Below the pieces are notes generated by a model. That model did not search any database. It was not told where the DNA came from and saw nothing but the letters and a program-made list of their open reading frames with translations. Below are positions 47,950 through 59,880 of a stretch of DNA of 64,000 bases, in pieces (the first letter of the stretch is position 1; each line of letters starts with the position of its first letter). The stretch is from assembly GCA_019009955.1 (NCBI GenBank), contig CM032230.1, forward strand, positions 20,808,501 through 20,872,500. The letters are read 5' to 3'. This stretch comes from Riptortus pedestris (taxonomy: Eukaryota > Arthropoda > Insecta > Hemiptera > Alydidae). A program made the position numbers and the translations under genes.

Positions 47950-48420
47950 GTCGTTTGTTTGTTAATTAAACTTCTTTTGGATTGCAAAATTAAACACTCA
48001 CAAGCTTCAGAGTTTTTATCAATGCACAATTTATTTACAATACACTACACACTTGGTTAATTATTCTTAACTACTACACACATAATGCACTGATAGCTTT
48101 ACTGTTCTGTTATTATACATTACAATAACTCACTCATGGTCACTGCACTGATCTTCGCAAAGATAACGGCACTGCACTGTCCTTTACTTAAACATGACAC
48201 TAAGCTGTTCTTTTCATAAACACGGCACAAGACTGTTCTTCACATAAAACACTTTACCGCACTGTTCACTAAAGCTGCACTGAACGCACTGTTAATCACT
48301 TGAAGACTGCTGAGAATATATAGCTTGTCAGCAAACATCAAACAGAATGGACCAGACACGTTGCCTAGAACAGTCCCGGTACTGGTACACTTCGGGCGCT
48401 AATAGTCCTTCATAGGTCGG
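47950..48420 (-). other. possible solo LTR or promoter-like segment
   Basis: Read on the minus strand: TATATATTCTCAGCAGTC (TATA-like at 48,314-48,323 with a candidate start about 10 bp on), then many ACAGTGC/CAGTGCAG motifs for about 200 bp, then AAATAAATTGTGC near 48,020 as a possible polyadenylation site. Order and spacing resemble an insect LTR or a promoter with untranslated leader. No partner copy and no verified TG...CA ends. Confidence 0.25.
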
Positions 48421-49179
48421 TTCCTTTCATCTCCGTTGTACTTCTTAAATATATAGCTCTGTTCAATCTTTCATGTACGTTATTTTCGTAACAATATATG
48501 TCATTTATTATTTTATATTTATATATACACACGCACGCACGCACCCACACACACACACGCACACGCACACACACACATTTGTGGATTTCTTGAAAAGAGA
48601 GAGAAGAAAAGTGCTTTTTCAATTTGTGGCTACAAGTGTCATAAATGCATGCCAGGAAGTGGGGGCTGATAATAGCTTGATCTGGCAAGGATTATTAGCT
48701 ATCAACATATACATATACGTTGATGACCACACACACAAAAAAAACAAAAAAAAAAACATTGTAAATGGAAGGTTATAACAGTCGGGGTAAATGTGTCGAA
48801 ACATAATACTAACAACCGAAGGACAAAGGGACCAAATTTTAATGAAACGTTTAAAAGACAAGTTTTATAACGATAAAAAAATTGCAGATACTGAAATAAA
48901 ATCTATAACTAGTCCATCAACTGATTATTACTTTCAACTAAATTTTAATATGAATAATAAAATTGAAACAGTGAATTGGCTCCACTTTTACATAAAAGCA
49001 AGGAGGGTATACTGGCTACCATATATTGATTGATACGGAGTTAAGTAAACATAATAAAAACCTTGATTGCATAATGCTAATATCAATATCTCCAGAAGCA
49101 TGTTAGCTAAAACTAATTAGGAAATTTAAATCATTTTTTATTTATTTTTAAGGGGTTCAACTAAATACTTATAAGAAAT
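48421..49179. other. unique sequence with (CA)n
   Basis: Interrupted CA/CGCA microsatellite at about 48,527-48,579. Frames on both strands here show no domain. Confidence 0.4.
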
Positions 49180-49275
49180 AGCCAATTGTACAGCTCTCCA
49201 CCCAAAATTAATTATTTATTTAGTTCATTATAACGTTTCTGCCTCTGTGGCCATCTTCAGATAATCCTATAAAAT
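49180..49275 (-). mobile_element. Penelope-like end fragment P4 with hammerhead-like core
   Basis: On the minus strand: CTGAAGA (49,254-49,260), a GGC...GCC stem (49,249-49,251 with 49,241-49,243), GAAAC (GAAA at 49,236-49,239), then AACTAAATAAATAATTAATT and GGAGAGCTGTACAATTGG. All invariant hammerhead-core positions (CUGANGA and GAAA) are kept. No inverted partner nearby. Confidence 0.6.
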
Positions 49276-49710
49276 AATTATTCATTGTCAACATACAATC
49301 TATGAAAATTGTGACTAGTTAACATTCACTTGATACCATTGTTTTGTATAATTTTACCTTATAATACAGTTTTGACTTTTCTTCTTTATAGGAGCATGAT
49401 CAGCTCTTTGTCAACCTCTCTAAAATTACTTATAAAAGCAAAACTATTTGACTCAAGTCATAGTGCATGTACATACAAGTATATAGATTTCCCTTCTATC
49501 AACATCAAAAAATCATTGCCTCCATAAACATTCTTTCTAATTTATAACATATTTTATATTATGTAACATTATATATATAATTATATTAAATTTTGCAATG
49601 TACTATGAGGATGACTAAATCTAAATTTTAATTTATTAATTACACTTGGATAGAATGTGTGTTAACATTTTCGGATATGTCTGTGCATGCACTATGACAT
49701 GAGTCAAAAA
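49276..49710. other. unique AT-rich sequence
   Basis: No recognised feature. Confidence 0.4.
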
Positions 49711-50182
49711 GTCCGTCACACAATGGCTGCGCTAAGTAAGCAGATTTCCTACGTGCGCTACGTATTTGCATTTACATATTTCAAAACCTATATGCCCATT
49801 GAGAACAATATTTGATATTTAGGCTTCAAATGAAGTGCTTTATAACATAATAGGATATTGTTAATATGAGGAGATAAGTAGGAGTGGGGGTTTACTGAAG
49901 ACCGAAAACTAAAAAACGAAAATATCACGGTTTATAATCAAGATAGTGAAAAAATGTGTATAACAATAATTAAAGTACATTTAATTTGCAATAAGATTGG
50001 TTCTATACAATTTTTCGATCCAACGTATTGTCGTTTTTTCGAAAATCCCCCTTCTAAACCCCCTCTCCCCTTGTCTGATTTCAGCCGTTAACGAACTTAA
50101 TCTATATTTTTACATAAAACGACTAAATATCGAGTTTGGTAACGATTAAACAATAATTGCGACCGCTGGAGCGGTAACAGAC

Positions 50183-50251
<69 letters not shown>

Positions 50252-50367
50252 TTGAATGGACCTCATTTTCGTCATCTCCTAGGTAGGATCGAAGGACATT
50301 TTGAAATTTAGAAAATAGCATCATGAATACGACCTCAATAGCTGATTTCCCTTAAGGGAAATCTGAT
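49711..50367 (-). mobile_element. family A element, full length
   Basis: GTCCGTCACACAATGGCTGC after A5; a long-form core part (GAGATAAGTAGGAGTGGGGG); (TA)n at 50,186-50,247; ends GGGAAATCTGAT then AAAA. Confidence 0.9.
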
Positions 50368-50794
50368 AAAAGGCTTTTATAAATAATTTTAGTGAGGTTG
50401 ACAAAGACCTGTTCATGCTCCTCGTAAGGAAGAAATGTATTTTAGGACTATAATATAAGGTAAAATTATATGGAACAATGGTAGCAAGCAAATGTTATGA
50501 TTTGTCACAATTTTCTTAGATTTTATAAATTTTTTTATGGACATCACATCATCATGGATCAGCAGTTTGGCTTGATACAAGACTAAAATATCAAGAATAT
50601 TCGTCTAGAGCACTTCATTACTCAAATATTGGGGCATAGGAAAACGTAATTATAAAATTCTATGTAGGCTATGAAATGCAATAGAATGCCCATAAAATGA
50701 TTCGGCTCTTAACAAACTTTTATACAGGTAAATGCTTTCATGTAAATAAAAACAAAAACTAACATTGTTTCTGCCCCTAATAGAGAATACAATG
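50368..50794. other. unique sequence
   Basis: No recognised feature. Confidence 0.4.
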
Positions 50795-51065
50795 AACAAT
50801 GAATGCATATTAAGGATATGAATTGAAAACACCTCAATTAAGTACAGTAATGAGGAAAGTGCATTGTGCCCGCTGATAAATCATTTTGTTTTCCATTTAA
50901 CAAAACAGCTCACTAATTTTCCTGAGGCTCTAAAAGGTTGGATTTCAATTAATTTTTGAAAAGAAATTAAGGGATGAAAGACATAAAAAATAAAGAGAAG
51001 AGGGAGGGAGAGAAGAAAGAGAAAAACGAGGGGGGAGGGTGCAAGGTTGGGAAAGGCTGAGTGAA
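50795..51065. repeat. dispersed repeat D2, copy 2
   Basis: Pairs with 46,478-46,745. Here the purine-rich tail (AGAGGGAGGGAGAGAAG) is longer and GTGCATTGTGC is followed by CCGCTGATAAATC. Confidence 0.75.
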
Positions 51066-51124
51066 CTAGAACTCCACCACATTGTAAAGGATGACACAAT
51101 TACACATGTTATTCAGGAAATTTT

Positions 51125-51244
51125 ATCAGATTTCCCTTAAGGAAAATCAGCTATTGAGGTCGTACTCATGACGCGATTTTCGAAAAATTTCTTCAAATGT
51201 CCATCGATCCTACCCAGGAGATGACGAAAATGATGTCCGTTCAA

Positions 51245-51319
<75 letters not shown>
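51125..51319 (+). mobile_element. family A 5' end interrupted by Helitron C2
   Basis: ATCAGATTTCCCTTAAGG through ATGATGTCCGTTCAAAAC to (TA)n (51,248-51,319). At the end of the (TA)n tract Helitron C2 begins. Confidence 0.85.
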
Positions 51320-51320
<1 letters not shown>

Positions 51321-52135
51321 TAGCTGACCCGGCAGACGTTGTCCTGCATGATATATCAAGCGATTAGGATATTAAATTTAATAATAATATGTTTAAAAAA
51401 AATCTTTTTTTAATAACGCAAAAACAACATTTGTTATGTTCACATTTGCCTAAAAACAAATAGTAAATAAAATATCGCGAAAACTTGGTAGACAAAAAGA
51501 AAAGAAAAAATGAGAGAAGGATAAGAAGACGTTTTAGTTCTATGATTATCTGGTAGAATGCGCACTACACGTTCTTAAAAACAAACAGTTGTAGACCAAT
51601 AACTGAAATAAATCAAAACCCTCAACAATAATAACGCAAATACCTCAATATAAATAAAGAAAAGAAAATAATTGCAACATTCAAATCAAATTAAAATAAA
51701 TTTGGACAATAAATACCAATGTCTGAAAGTGAAAACCTCTCGCAGCTGAAAACATCTTTATTTAGATGACATACTTAACTCTGAGGACATACATTAGATA
51801 AACATATTTACATTTCATTACATTTCCAATAACCTCGCCCTTCGCCCTTCGACCGGAGACCTGCTCCATCTGCCTGGCCGATATGACAAAAGTTACTCCA
51901 AATAACAACATAAACAACTCTTATCCTGTGCATATTTGCCGAAAAACCAACAGGAAACGAAATACGGCTATTTTTAATTTCAGGCCTCCCTCACGACCCC
52001 CACTCCTGCTCCATCTGCCTGGCCGATCTGCGGCGCTAAACCATCCGGGGCGTCACTCGAACGCGTATTCAAAAATTCAATCAAATCGGTCCATCCGTCT
52101 AGGAGGAGTTCAGTGACATACACACGTACGCTAGA
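51320..52135 (-). mobile_element. Helitron-like C2, chimeric with family B
   Basis: Plus strand begins CTAGCTGACCCGGCAGACG (3' terminus) and ends GTACGCTAGA (5' TC end). A segment inside (51,883-52,006: ATGACAAAAGTTACTCC ... ATTTGCCGAAAAACC ... TTTTTAATTTCAGG) is family B interior. It lies between two copies of CTGCTCCATCTGCCTGGCCG (51,861-51,880 and 52,006-52,026), a C-family sequence. Confidence 0.7.
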
Positions 52136-52157
52136 ATTATATATATAAAGATAGAGG

Positions 52158-52490
52158 TGTATTAGCCTGTTAACGCTCTAGCGGTCGCAATTTTCGCTCG
52201 ATCGTTACCAAACTCCGTATTTAAACGTTTTACGTTAAAAGACGGATCATGTTCTTCAACGGCCGGAATCTGATCATTGGGAGGGGGGATTTAGAGGGGA
52301 GGATTTCCGAAAAATCGAAATATCTCCGTTAGTTTGAGTCTGATCGAAATTTTGTATAGAACCAATCTTTTTGCATATTAAAAGATCTATAAACGTTGTC
52401 ACGTACCTTTTTTCACTGTCTTTAATATTAACCGAGATATCGGCGTTTTTTAGTTTTCGGCCTTCAGTAAACCCCCACTCCCGTTCGAAC
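52158..52490 (+). mobile_element. family A long-form fragment
   Basis: GTTAACGCTCTAGCGGTCGC through core to TTTTCGGCCTTCAGTAAACC, then passes into Helitron-like sequence. Confidence 0.75.
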
Positions 52491-52908
52491 TTGACAAATT
52501 TAGTAGAGCTTGTAACCATGGTAGAACTAATACTAATTCACATACCGAGTTTTGTTCAGTTCGGTTCAATCGTTGGTGCCCAATGCAATTGTTGGCCCCT
52601 CTTTACTTTTTTAGTGTATATCTCGTTTATACTTTAATATACGACAAAATTGAATATGACAAAAGTTACTCCAAATAACAACATAAACAACTCTTATCCT
52701 GTGCATATTTGCCGAAAAACCAATAGGAAACGAAATACGGCTATTTTTAATTTCAGGCCACCCTCACGACCCCCACTCCTGCTCCATCTGCCTGGCCGAT
52801 CTGCGGCGCTAAACCATCCGGGGCGTCAACCGAACGCGTATTCAAAAATTCATTCAAATCGGTCCATCCGTCTAGGAGGAGTTCAGTGACATACACACGT
52901 ACGCTAGA
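52491..52908 (-). mobile_element. Helitron-like B/C chimera, copy C3
   Basis: Family B interior on the minus strand (AATACTAATTCACATACCGA, GTGTATATCTCGTTTATAC), then 52,656-52,908, which repeats 51,883-52,135 over the same 253 bp with only about five differences, ending GTACGCTAGA. Its own CTAG 3' end is missing. Confidence 0.75.
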
Positions 52909-52921
52909 ATTATATATATAA

Positions 52922-52980
<59 letters not shown>

Positions 52981-52985
<5 letters not shown>

Positions 52986-53404
52986 CTGTCACTCTAGCAG
53001 GCGCAATTTATGTTTAATCGTCACCGAACTCGGTATTTTATTGTTTTATTTAAAACGGAAGATTAAGTTCGTTAACGCCTGAAATCGGATCAGTGGGAGG
53101 GTTTAGAGGGGGATTTTCGAAATTTTGAAATATCTCCGTTACTATACGTCGGATCGAAAAATTGTATAGAACCAATCTTATTGCAAATTAAATTTACTAT
53201 AAATATTGTTATATACATTTATTCTCTATCTTGAATATTAACCGAGATATTTGCATTTTTATAAGTATAACGGACGAGCTATGGTTCCCGCCAAAATCTA
53301 GTTCGGCCGTGCCTGTAACTGATCGTCAATCGTATGGAGATTTCTCTATTGTATAACTTTACGTGGGAAATCTTCTTAGTTTACGCAGCCCCTGCGTGAC
53401 GGAC
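52981..53404 (+). mobile_element. family A 3' part after Helitron C3
   Basis: Follows (TA)n (52,924-52,980): TTTGTCTGTCACTCTAGC, core, GTGGGAAATCTTCTTAG, hairpin ACGCAG-CCC-CTGCGT, GACGGAC. Confidence 0.88.
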
Positions 53405-53419
53405 ATTTTTATTTAAAAA

Positions 53420-53465
53420 GTCCGTCACGCAGGGGCTGTGTAAACTAAGCAGATTTCCCAAGTTC
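53420..53465 (-). mobile_element. family A 3' terminus, inverted neighbour
   Basis: GTCCGTCACGCAGGGGCTG ... GCAGATTTCCCA, only the terminus. With 53,363-53,404 it forms a palindrome with 42-bp arms and a 15-bp centre. Confidence 0.85.
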
Positions 53466-53739
53466 TGGGCTGACGTAGTACTGATCTCATATTTCCATAT
53501 ATTATATATTTCTAAGTAAAGGAGTTTAAAGCATACATAAAGTCTTTAATATTAATTTTTATTTGGTTTACATCAAAGGTGATTGGCACGATCTCGTTAA
53601 GGGGTGGATTAGAATAATATATTTCATGTAAACCTTGTTCTACTTTATTTATGTAATATGGAAAATATTCCTTAAATATCTCAGATGCTTTTTAAATCCG
53701 TACTTGCTAATTTGAATAAAATAAAAGTTATCTCTTTTA
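53466..53739. other. unique sequence
   Basis: No recognised feature. Confidence 0.4.
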
Positions 53740-54040
53740 CGTCTTCGTAAGTATGCCGTAGACCTATTGTATTAGTATTCGATATGTATTTATTTGTAAA
53801 TGTTTACATGTGTAGAATATATTGGCTGCTGTCCGTTAGTAGTTCTGTCATATCGTGGGGTATGTCAAGGTTTTCTCGTTGGATGCAGTCTGTCAGTATG
53901 TGTTTTATCGTTAGGTGGTTGTTGCATTATTCGCATAAGGTGATGTCTGTCCTCATCAGTCAGTGTCTGTGTGTGAGGTTTGTGTAGCCGATCCTGAGTC
54001 TGGCAAGAACAACTTCCTCCTGTCTAGTACTCTTATGACT
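53740..54040 (-). mobile_element. LINE remnant, C-terminal Cys/His region
   Basis: Minus-strand translation EEVVLARLRIGYTNLTHRH (about 54,020-53,965), a stop, then MRTDITLCE (C lost around here), NNHLTIKHILTDCIQREN and LDIPHDMTELLTDSSQYI. This matches the RLRIGHT...LTH ... HILxxC tail common to Jockey/I/R1-type LINEs. In-frame stops mark it as dead. A scrap of family A (AAGGGAAATCTGC, 54,051-54,063) adjoins. Confidence 0.75.
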
Positions 54041-54189
54041 CGATGGCCATAAGGGAAATCTGCAAAAATGCAAATCACAATGGAAAATACACCAACAACA
54101 TGAACATTTTTCTGACAATCTCACATTAAGATATACCATCACACTGCCCAAGCAACGAAACTTCTAGTATGCTTCTTATAATATAAAAA

Positions 54190-55740
54190 ATTCCAACTGT
54201 ACCAATTTCCAAAAATGTTTAACTGAGGAAATTCAAAAAAGCAATAATAAAATAAAAAATCAAAGAGCATTCACACCATACGACTGAGACGAAATACTAA
54301 CTTATAATAGTGGGACAACAAACTACAATAACACGACTACGAAAAGAAACCAACAAAGCTATACGTCAGTATAAAATAAAAAAAAAAAACAAGAAAATCA
54401 TAGGGTAAAGCAACAAATTAACTGTTGTCATACCTGTCGGTGGAGATGGTCGAGGCAAGCGCTTTCGATGCAATGGCACAATCTTGACAGATCTGTGATA
54501 AGTAAACAGACTAAACGTAAACGCAACAGACTAATACGGTGACCAGACGCATAAAACTTACTGGTCAACAGACATCTAACTCAGTGCAACTTTTTGACGG
54601 GCTTGAAGATGGTGCCATTGCATCGAAAGCGCTTGCCAGCTGTACTCTACCATCAGCCAGTGACGATGGTCTCCACCGACAGGTATGCCAGCAGTATCAT
54701 TTATATTGGCGGTTCTAGCCCTTTATTTGCAACAAAGTAAGTTTCTGCAAATGAGACATTAATAGAAAAAAAAAATATTAATGGCAAGAAATTTGTTCCA
54801 GAATAAATCCAGGAAATCCAAAGATCATATTTGTAAAGTTCAATTAATATTTAACAAAAAAGGAAGATAGCATATTTACTGCATACATAACAGAAACTCG
54901 TACGTACGTACTGGACAAACTTGTTGGATGATAGCCAGTCATTAAATACGGATTACCATAATACACTAAGAGAAAAAATACTTACTGAACCGCTCACAGA
55001 AAATGGTTTTAATTTAACCTCAAGAGAAAAACAAGCAACGATCAATTCCTTGAAATCCAGAAAAAGCGCCAGGTATTGGCGGCTTAACAATAGAAATAAT
55101 AATAAATACCTAATACTGCCTAAATTTATTTCAGGAGATTACATTGAAAGTGTTTCAACTTCCCAAAAATGTGGGAAATAAAGAAATTCTAAACCTTATA
55201 AATATGACAATGCTGGATAATAATAACATTCAAGACCAAAAGGCTTTCACCCTATTTGCACACAAAAAAAAAATGTTACACGTAAACCAGTAATAATTCA
55301 GATATAATTCATAAAACAGCTTTAACTCAGAAACATGTAGTTTCGATTTATTGCTGATTGCTATTAGGCATTAAAAGAGCATTAGATAGCGCATGGTGGC
55401 CATCTATTCTTAACTCTCATACCAAACCTTTTAAATATAGAATATAAAACCTCATACAACCTTAAAAAATCGTTATAAAAGAATTAAATCACATTTATGC
55501 GCTGTCAAATATTAATTGTACAATTGCTCACTAACTACACCACTTGGTCTAACTGAATAACAAGAAATTATAACCAAAGGCAGAAAATGGCTGGCCAACA
55601 GAAATAAAACTATTCATTCAAAAATTACATATTGCTCAAAGCGTGTATACAACATACAATAGACAAAATAAAGTTCATTAAATAAAGGAGCCATTGAAAT
55701 CAAATAATATTGAAAACTCACTAATGTGAAAACAACCCAA
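54190..55740 (+). mobile_element. highly decayed R1-like LINE, split by P5
   Basis: Weak but ordered RT-type signals: frame 54,921-55,181 with PLTENGFNLTSREKQATINS and SRKSARYWRLNN, in the place where R1 elements have EVxxAIxxLKxxKAPGxD; then near 55,370 RALDSAWWPSILNSH, matching the GAFDNxWWPSIL block. A-rich and full of stops. P5 (54,423-54,729) lies inside the upstream part. Confidence 0.6.
54423..54729. mobile_element. Penelope-like foldback P5, relative of P1
   Basis: Right arm CTTGAAGATGGTGCC ... GAAA (54,625-54,628) ... GCGCTTGCCAG ... CACCGACAGGTATG; left arm GTCATACCTGTCGGTGGAG ... GGCAAGCGCTTTCGATGC with an internal deletion. 3' end CCCTTTATTTG as in P1. Flanked by GCAACAAATTAA (54,410-54,421) and GCAACAAAGTAA (54,728-54,739), a 12-bp near-identical direct repeat. 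Confidence 0.65.
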
Positions 55741-56425
55741 TCCACTTTGCATTGGGGTAGTTAATTGCGTATTTAATTGCATATTTTAATTTATTCCTTT
55801 TTTTAGTAATTTTAAAAATTATTTACGTTAGTTTTATTATTGTAATTCCCGTTTTTTTTTGTTTTACTCCAGAAGCTACTTTACTGTTACCAACTACATT
55901 TTATAATTACATAATATTTTCAGTTAACAAGATACATTAACAAGTTCACATAATCTGTTGCTATTAAATGTATTTCATATACTTTGCATTACACATACAG
56001 AAAATATAGCCCCTCTGTGAATGAATAGTGCACAGAGGAAAAATGGAAATCGAAAAAAAAAATCATTACAAATAATTATAAAGATGATGTTCTTACACAT
56101 TGTTGTAAAACATTGTACGTTTCAAGTTCGTATAATCAGTTGTGGCAAACCAATGGGGAAGTCTTTTCTTAATCTCAGAAACGAAATAACAGCAAAAGAT
56201 TTATTACTTTTATTATACTTATTTTATAAAACTAAGGTTTTATAAGGTCGCATAAGGTTTTATATTTTGTCATTTACACAGAAAAGTCATACGGGAATTA
56301 AAAGGTGTCAACACTGCCCTTATTATAAGTACTATAATACGGGGAGTTTTGGTAATAACAGTCCTAATTAAAGGGGTATTATAATTAGATAATGAAATAA
56401 TTAGATAATTAAATTTATGTAACTA
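55741..56425. other. unique AT-rich sequence
   Basis: No recognised feature; the plus-strand frame 56,021-56,245 has no domain. Confidence 0.4.
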
Positions 56426-56429
56426 AACT

Positions 56430-56870
56430 ACAACTATTAATGGTATTCCAGAACACCTATAAATACGGTATTTATAATTTATGTAACTATAGTTACATAA
56501 ATAAGTAATAAATAATAGAGGATTTATAATTTATGTAACTACAGAACCCCTATTATTGATATGACAGCACCCCTATAATTAGGGTATTTATAATTTATGT
56601 AACTACAGAACCCCTATTATTGATTGACAGCACCCCTATTATTGGTATTACAGGAACCCTATAATTAGGGTATTTATAATTTATGCAACTACAGAACCCC
56701 AATTATTGATGTGACAGCACCCCTATAATTAGGGTATTTATAATTTATGTAACTACAGAATCCCTATTTTGATATGACAGCACCCCTATAATTAGGGTAT
56801 TTATAATTTATGTAACTACAGTCCCCTATTATTGATATTACAGCACCCCTATAATAAATAAACCCAATAA
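56430..56870. repeat. tandem repeat, unit about 64 bp
   Basis: Five to six units built from AACTACAGAACCCCTATTAT, TGATATGACAGCACCCCTAT and AATTAGGGTATTTATAATTT. Edges are partial and one unit carries an extra CACCCCTATTATTGGTATTA insertion. Confidence 0.9.
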
Positions 56871-57059
56871 TTGACAAACCTCGTATTATTAGGAATATTT
56901 TAATAGTCGAGTTCTAATTAAGCATTATACGAGTATTATCGGATATGTAAATAATCGTAATAAAGTACCTCTTTTACCAGGCATTGTGGAGATTCAATAT
57001 TTGGAAAGTATATATAAAAACAAAGCAAATAAGGCAATTATGAATTTATTGTGACTCAC

Positions 57060-57171
57060 CACTTGACGGACTTGAGACTGGCAGGATTGGCGACGTATTG
57101 GCAGAACATGAGGACATCAGTAGATTCATTGACGGTAACATTGTCGGGGGTTACGGTCACGATGGGTGGAT
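57060..57171 (-). CDS. internal exon of an Ig-superfamily gene (sidestep-like)
   Basis: Coding direction is right to left. The acceptor is a pyrimidine-rich CTACTTTCCTTGCAG just above 57,171 and the donor is GTGAGT starting at 57,059. The exon is 112 bp, phase 1 in and phase 2 out, with no stop in frame. It reads PPIVTVTPDNVTVNESTDVL then MFCQYVANPASLKSVK and begins a Trp/Cys codon (TG). This is the first half of an extracellular immunoglobulin domain: the PP start of strand A, NVTVNES with an N-glycosylation sequon, the first disulfide Cys (MFCQY), and a KW-type C strand at the exon end. Proline-initiated Ig domains of this style occur in sidestep/beat-type and nephrin-type neuronal recognition proteins. 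The second half of the domain should lie in a downstream exon, beyond a large intron. The family (sidestep) is an inference; the splice structure is directly visible. Confidence 0.8.
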
Positions 57172-57503
57172 CTGCAAGGAAAGTAGAAATACAGTGATTA
57201 ATAAAGAAAATAAATTCAGAAAGACGAATCACAATAACACCCATCCAGCAAAACAATCGTTCACGGTTACATATTTATAATTCTTTTAGAATGAATTTAA
57301 TTATACATAATTCACATAATGCACTGGGGACAAATATAAAAATATATCAAAAACAATACAATATATACTATTAAACACATACACATATATACATAAATGC
57401 TTACATACACATACCACCTTTTCAGAGAAGGCTTTTGCAATACCACAATACGACCCGCCTAGACACAAATTCCCAAGGCAACTCCCTAATGGCTATTCAA
57501 AAA
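57172..57503. other. intron sequence, nothing recognised
   Basis: AT-rich sequence upstream of the exon in gene orientation; includes the pyrimidine tract next to the acceptor. No second exon seen. Confidence 0.5.
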
Positions 57504-57845
57504 GTCCGTCACGCAGGAGCTGCGTAAACTAAGCAGATTTCCCACTTGCCGGTATAAACAGAATCTTAATTGATGACGTCATAATACAATGAATTTGCAT
57601 GTATCTCGCGTAATTAAAGTTTTTTAAAAACAATATTAAAGTTTAGAATAAAGACGTGTTTTCAGCCTTCAGTAAACCAACACTCAGAATTCAAGTCCTT
57701 ATAACAATAAGCTGCTGTTATAAGGACTTGAGTAGGAGTGGTGGTTTACTGAAGGCTGAAAACTAAAAAATCTCAGCCATTGACGAACGACGAAGATAAA
57801 AAAAATTGCGGCAGCTAGAGCGTTGACAGACAAATAATATATCTA
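57504..57845 (-). mobile_element. outer family A copy, left segment
   Basis: GTCCGTCACGCAGGAGCTGC, long-form module (CTTAATTGATGACGTCAT, GCATGTATCTCGCGTAATTA), then core to GCTAGAGCGTTGACAGAC and the start of (TA)n. It continues at 59,054 after two insertions. A local palindrome around GCTGCTGTTATAAGGACTTG/CAAGTCCTTATAAC lies at 57,691-57,730. Confidence 0.85.
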
Positions 57846-57854
57846 TATATATAT

Positions 57855-59078
<1,224 letters not shown>

Positions 59079-59880
59079 AGCAGGTTTCCCTTTAAGAAAA
59101 TCAGCTATCGAGTTCGTACTCATGACGCGATTTTTGAAAAATTTCCTCAATCGATCCTACCCACATGAAGAAAATGAGGGCCGTTCAAAATTATATATAT
59201 ATATATATTAAAGCTCTAGCGAATGGAAATTTTTTTAACGTTAAACTCGATATTTAATCTTCGTTAATGGCTGAAATCAGACCAGTGGGAGGGGAGGGGG
59301 TTAAGAGGGGGGGGGGAAATTGAATTAAAAATTAAATAATGTATAAATATTGCTCTGTACATATTTTCTGTAACATGAATATTAACAGATTTTATAGTTT
59401 TCCGCTTTCAATAAACCCCCACTCCTACTCATGTTATATTAATAATAAGCTATTATATCATGAACCACTTCGTTGCAAGGTTAAATAAGAAATATAGTTT
59501 CCATTGAACTTTTACTTTGTGAGATATATGCAAATAAGTTCTATTGACCCCCTTCCCTTCTTTTCTTTTCTTCTTGGATCAGATTCAACAAATTACAGCA
59601 TTAGCTATATTAAGTAGTTCTCAATAAAATTAATGTGTTATATTCAGATATATTTCATTAATGGTTTGCCTTTCCGGTCTAGAATTCAGGTTGGCAGACC
59701 TGTTTGAATACAATTCAGACGCTTTCCGTTGTAGAGTTACTAACTAACTGAAAAATTTCTCATTTTTGATTGTATTTATTCACTTAATATTTGCGGTGGT
59801 GTTACCGGTATTTATATTTATCTATTGTAAACCTTTGCTTGGGAAATCTTCTTAGTTTAAGCAGCCCCTGCGTGACGGAC
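59079..59880 (+). mobile_element. family A long form inserted in another copy
   Basis: Starts AGCAGGTTTCCCTTTAAG, short (TA)n at 59,194-59,208, a core with a large deletion and G-run, long-form module (CAATAAACCCCCACTCCTAC, TTCTCAATAAAATTAATGTG, TTTCCGGTCTAGAATTC), 3' end GGGAAATCTTCTTAG, hairpin, GTGACGGAC. Flanked by ...ATCATTTT and TTTTCGTCATC..., so the target was the ATTTTCGTC of the outer copy. Confidence 0.9.

Noticed and set aside
57098..57280. Plus-strand frame overlapping the Ig exon
   Set aside because: Antisense shadow of the minus-strand exon, which has consensus splice sites and domain resemblance.
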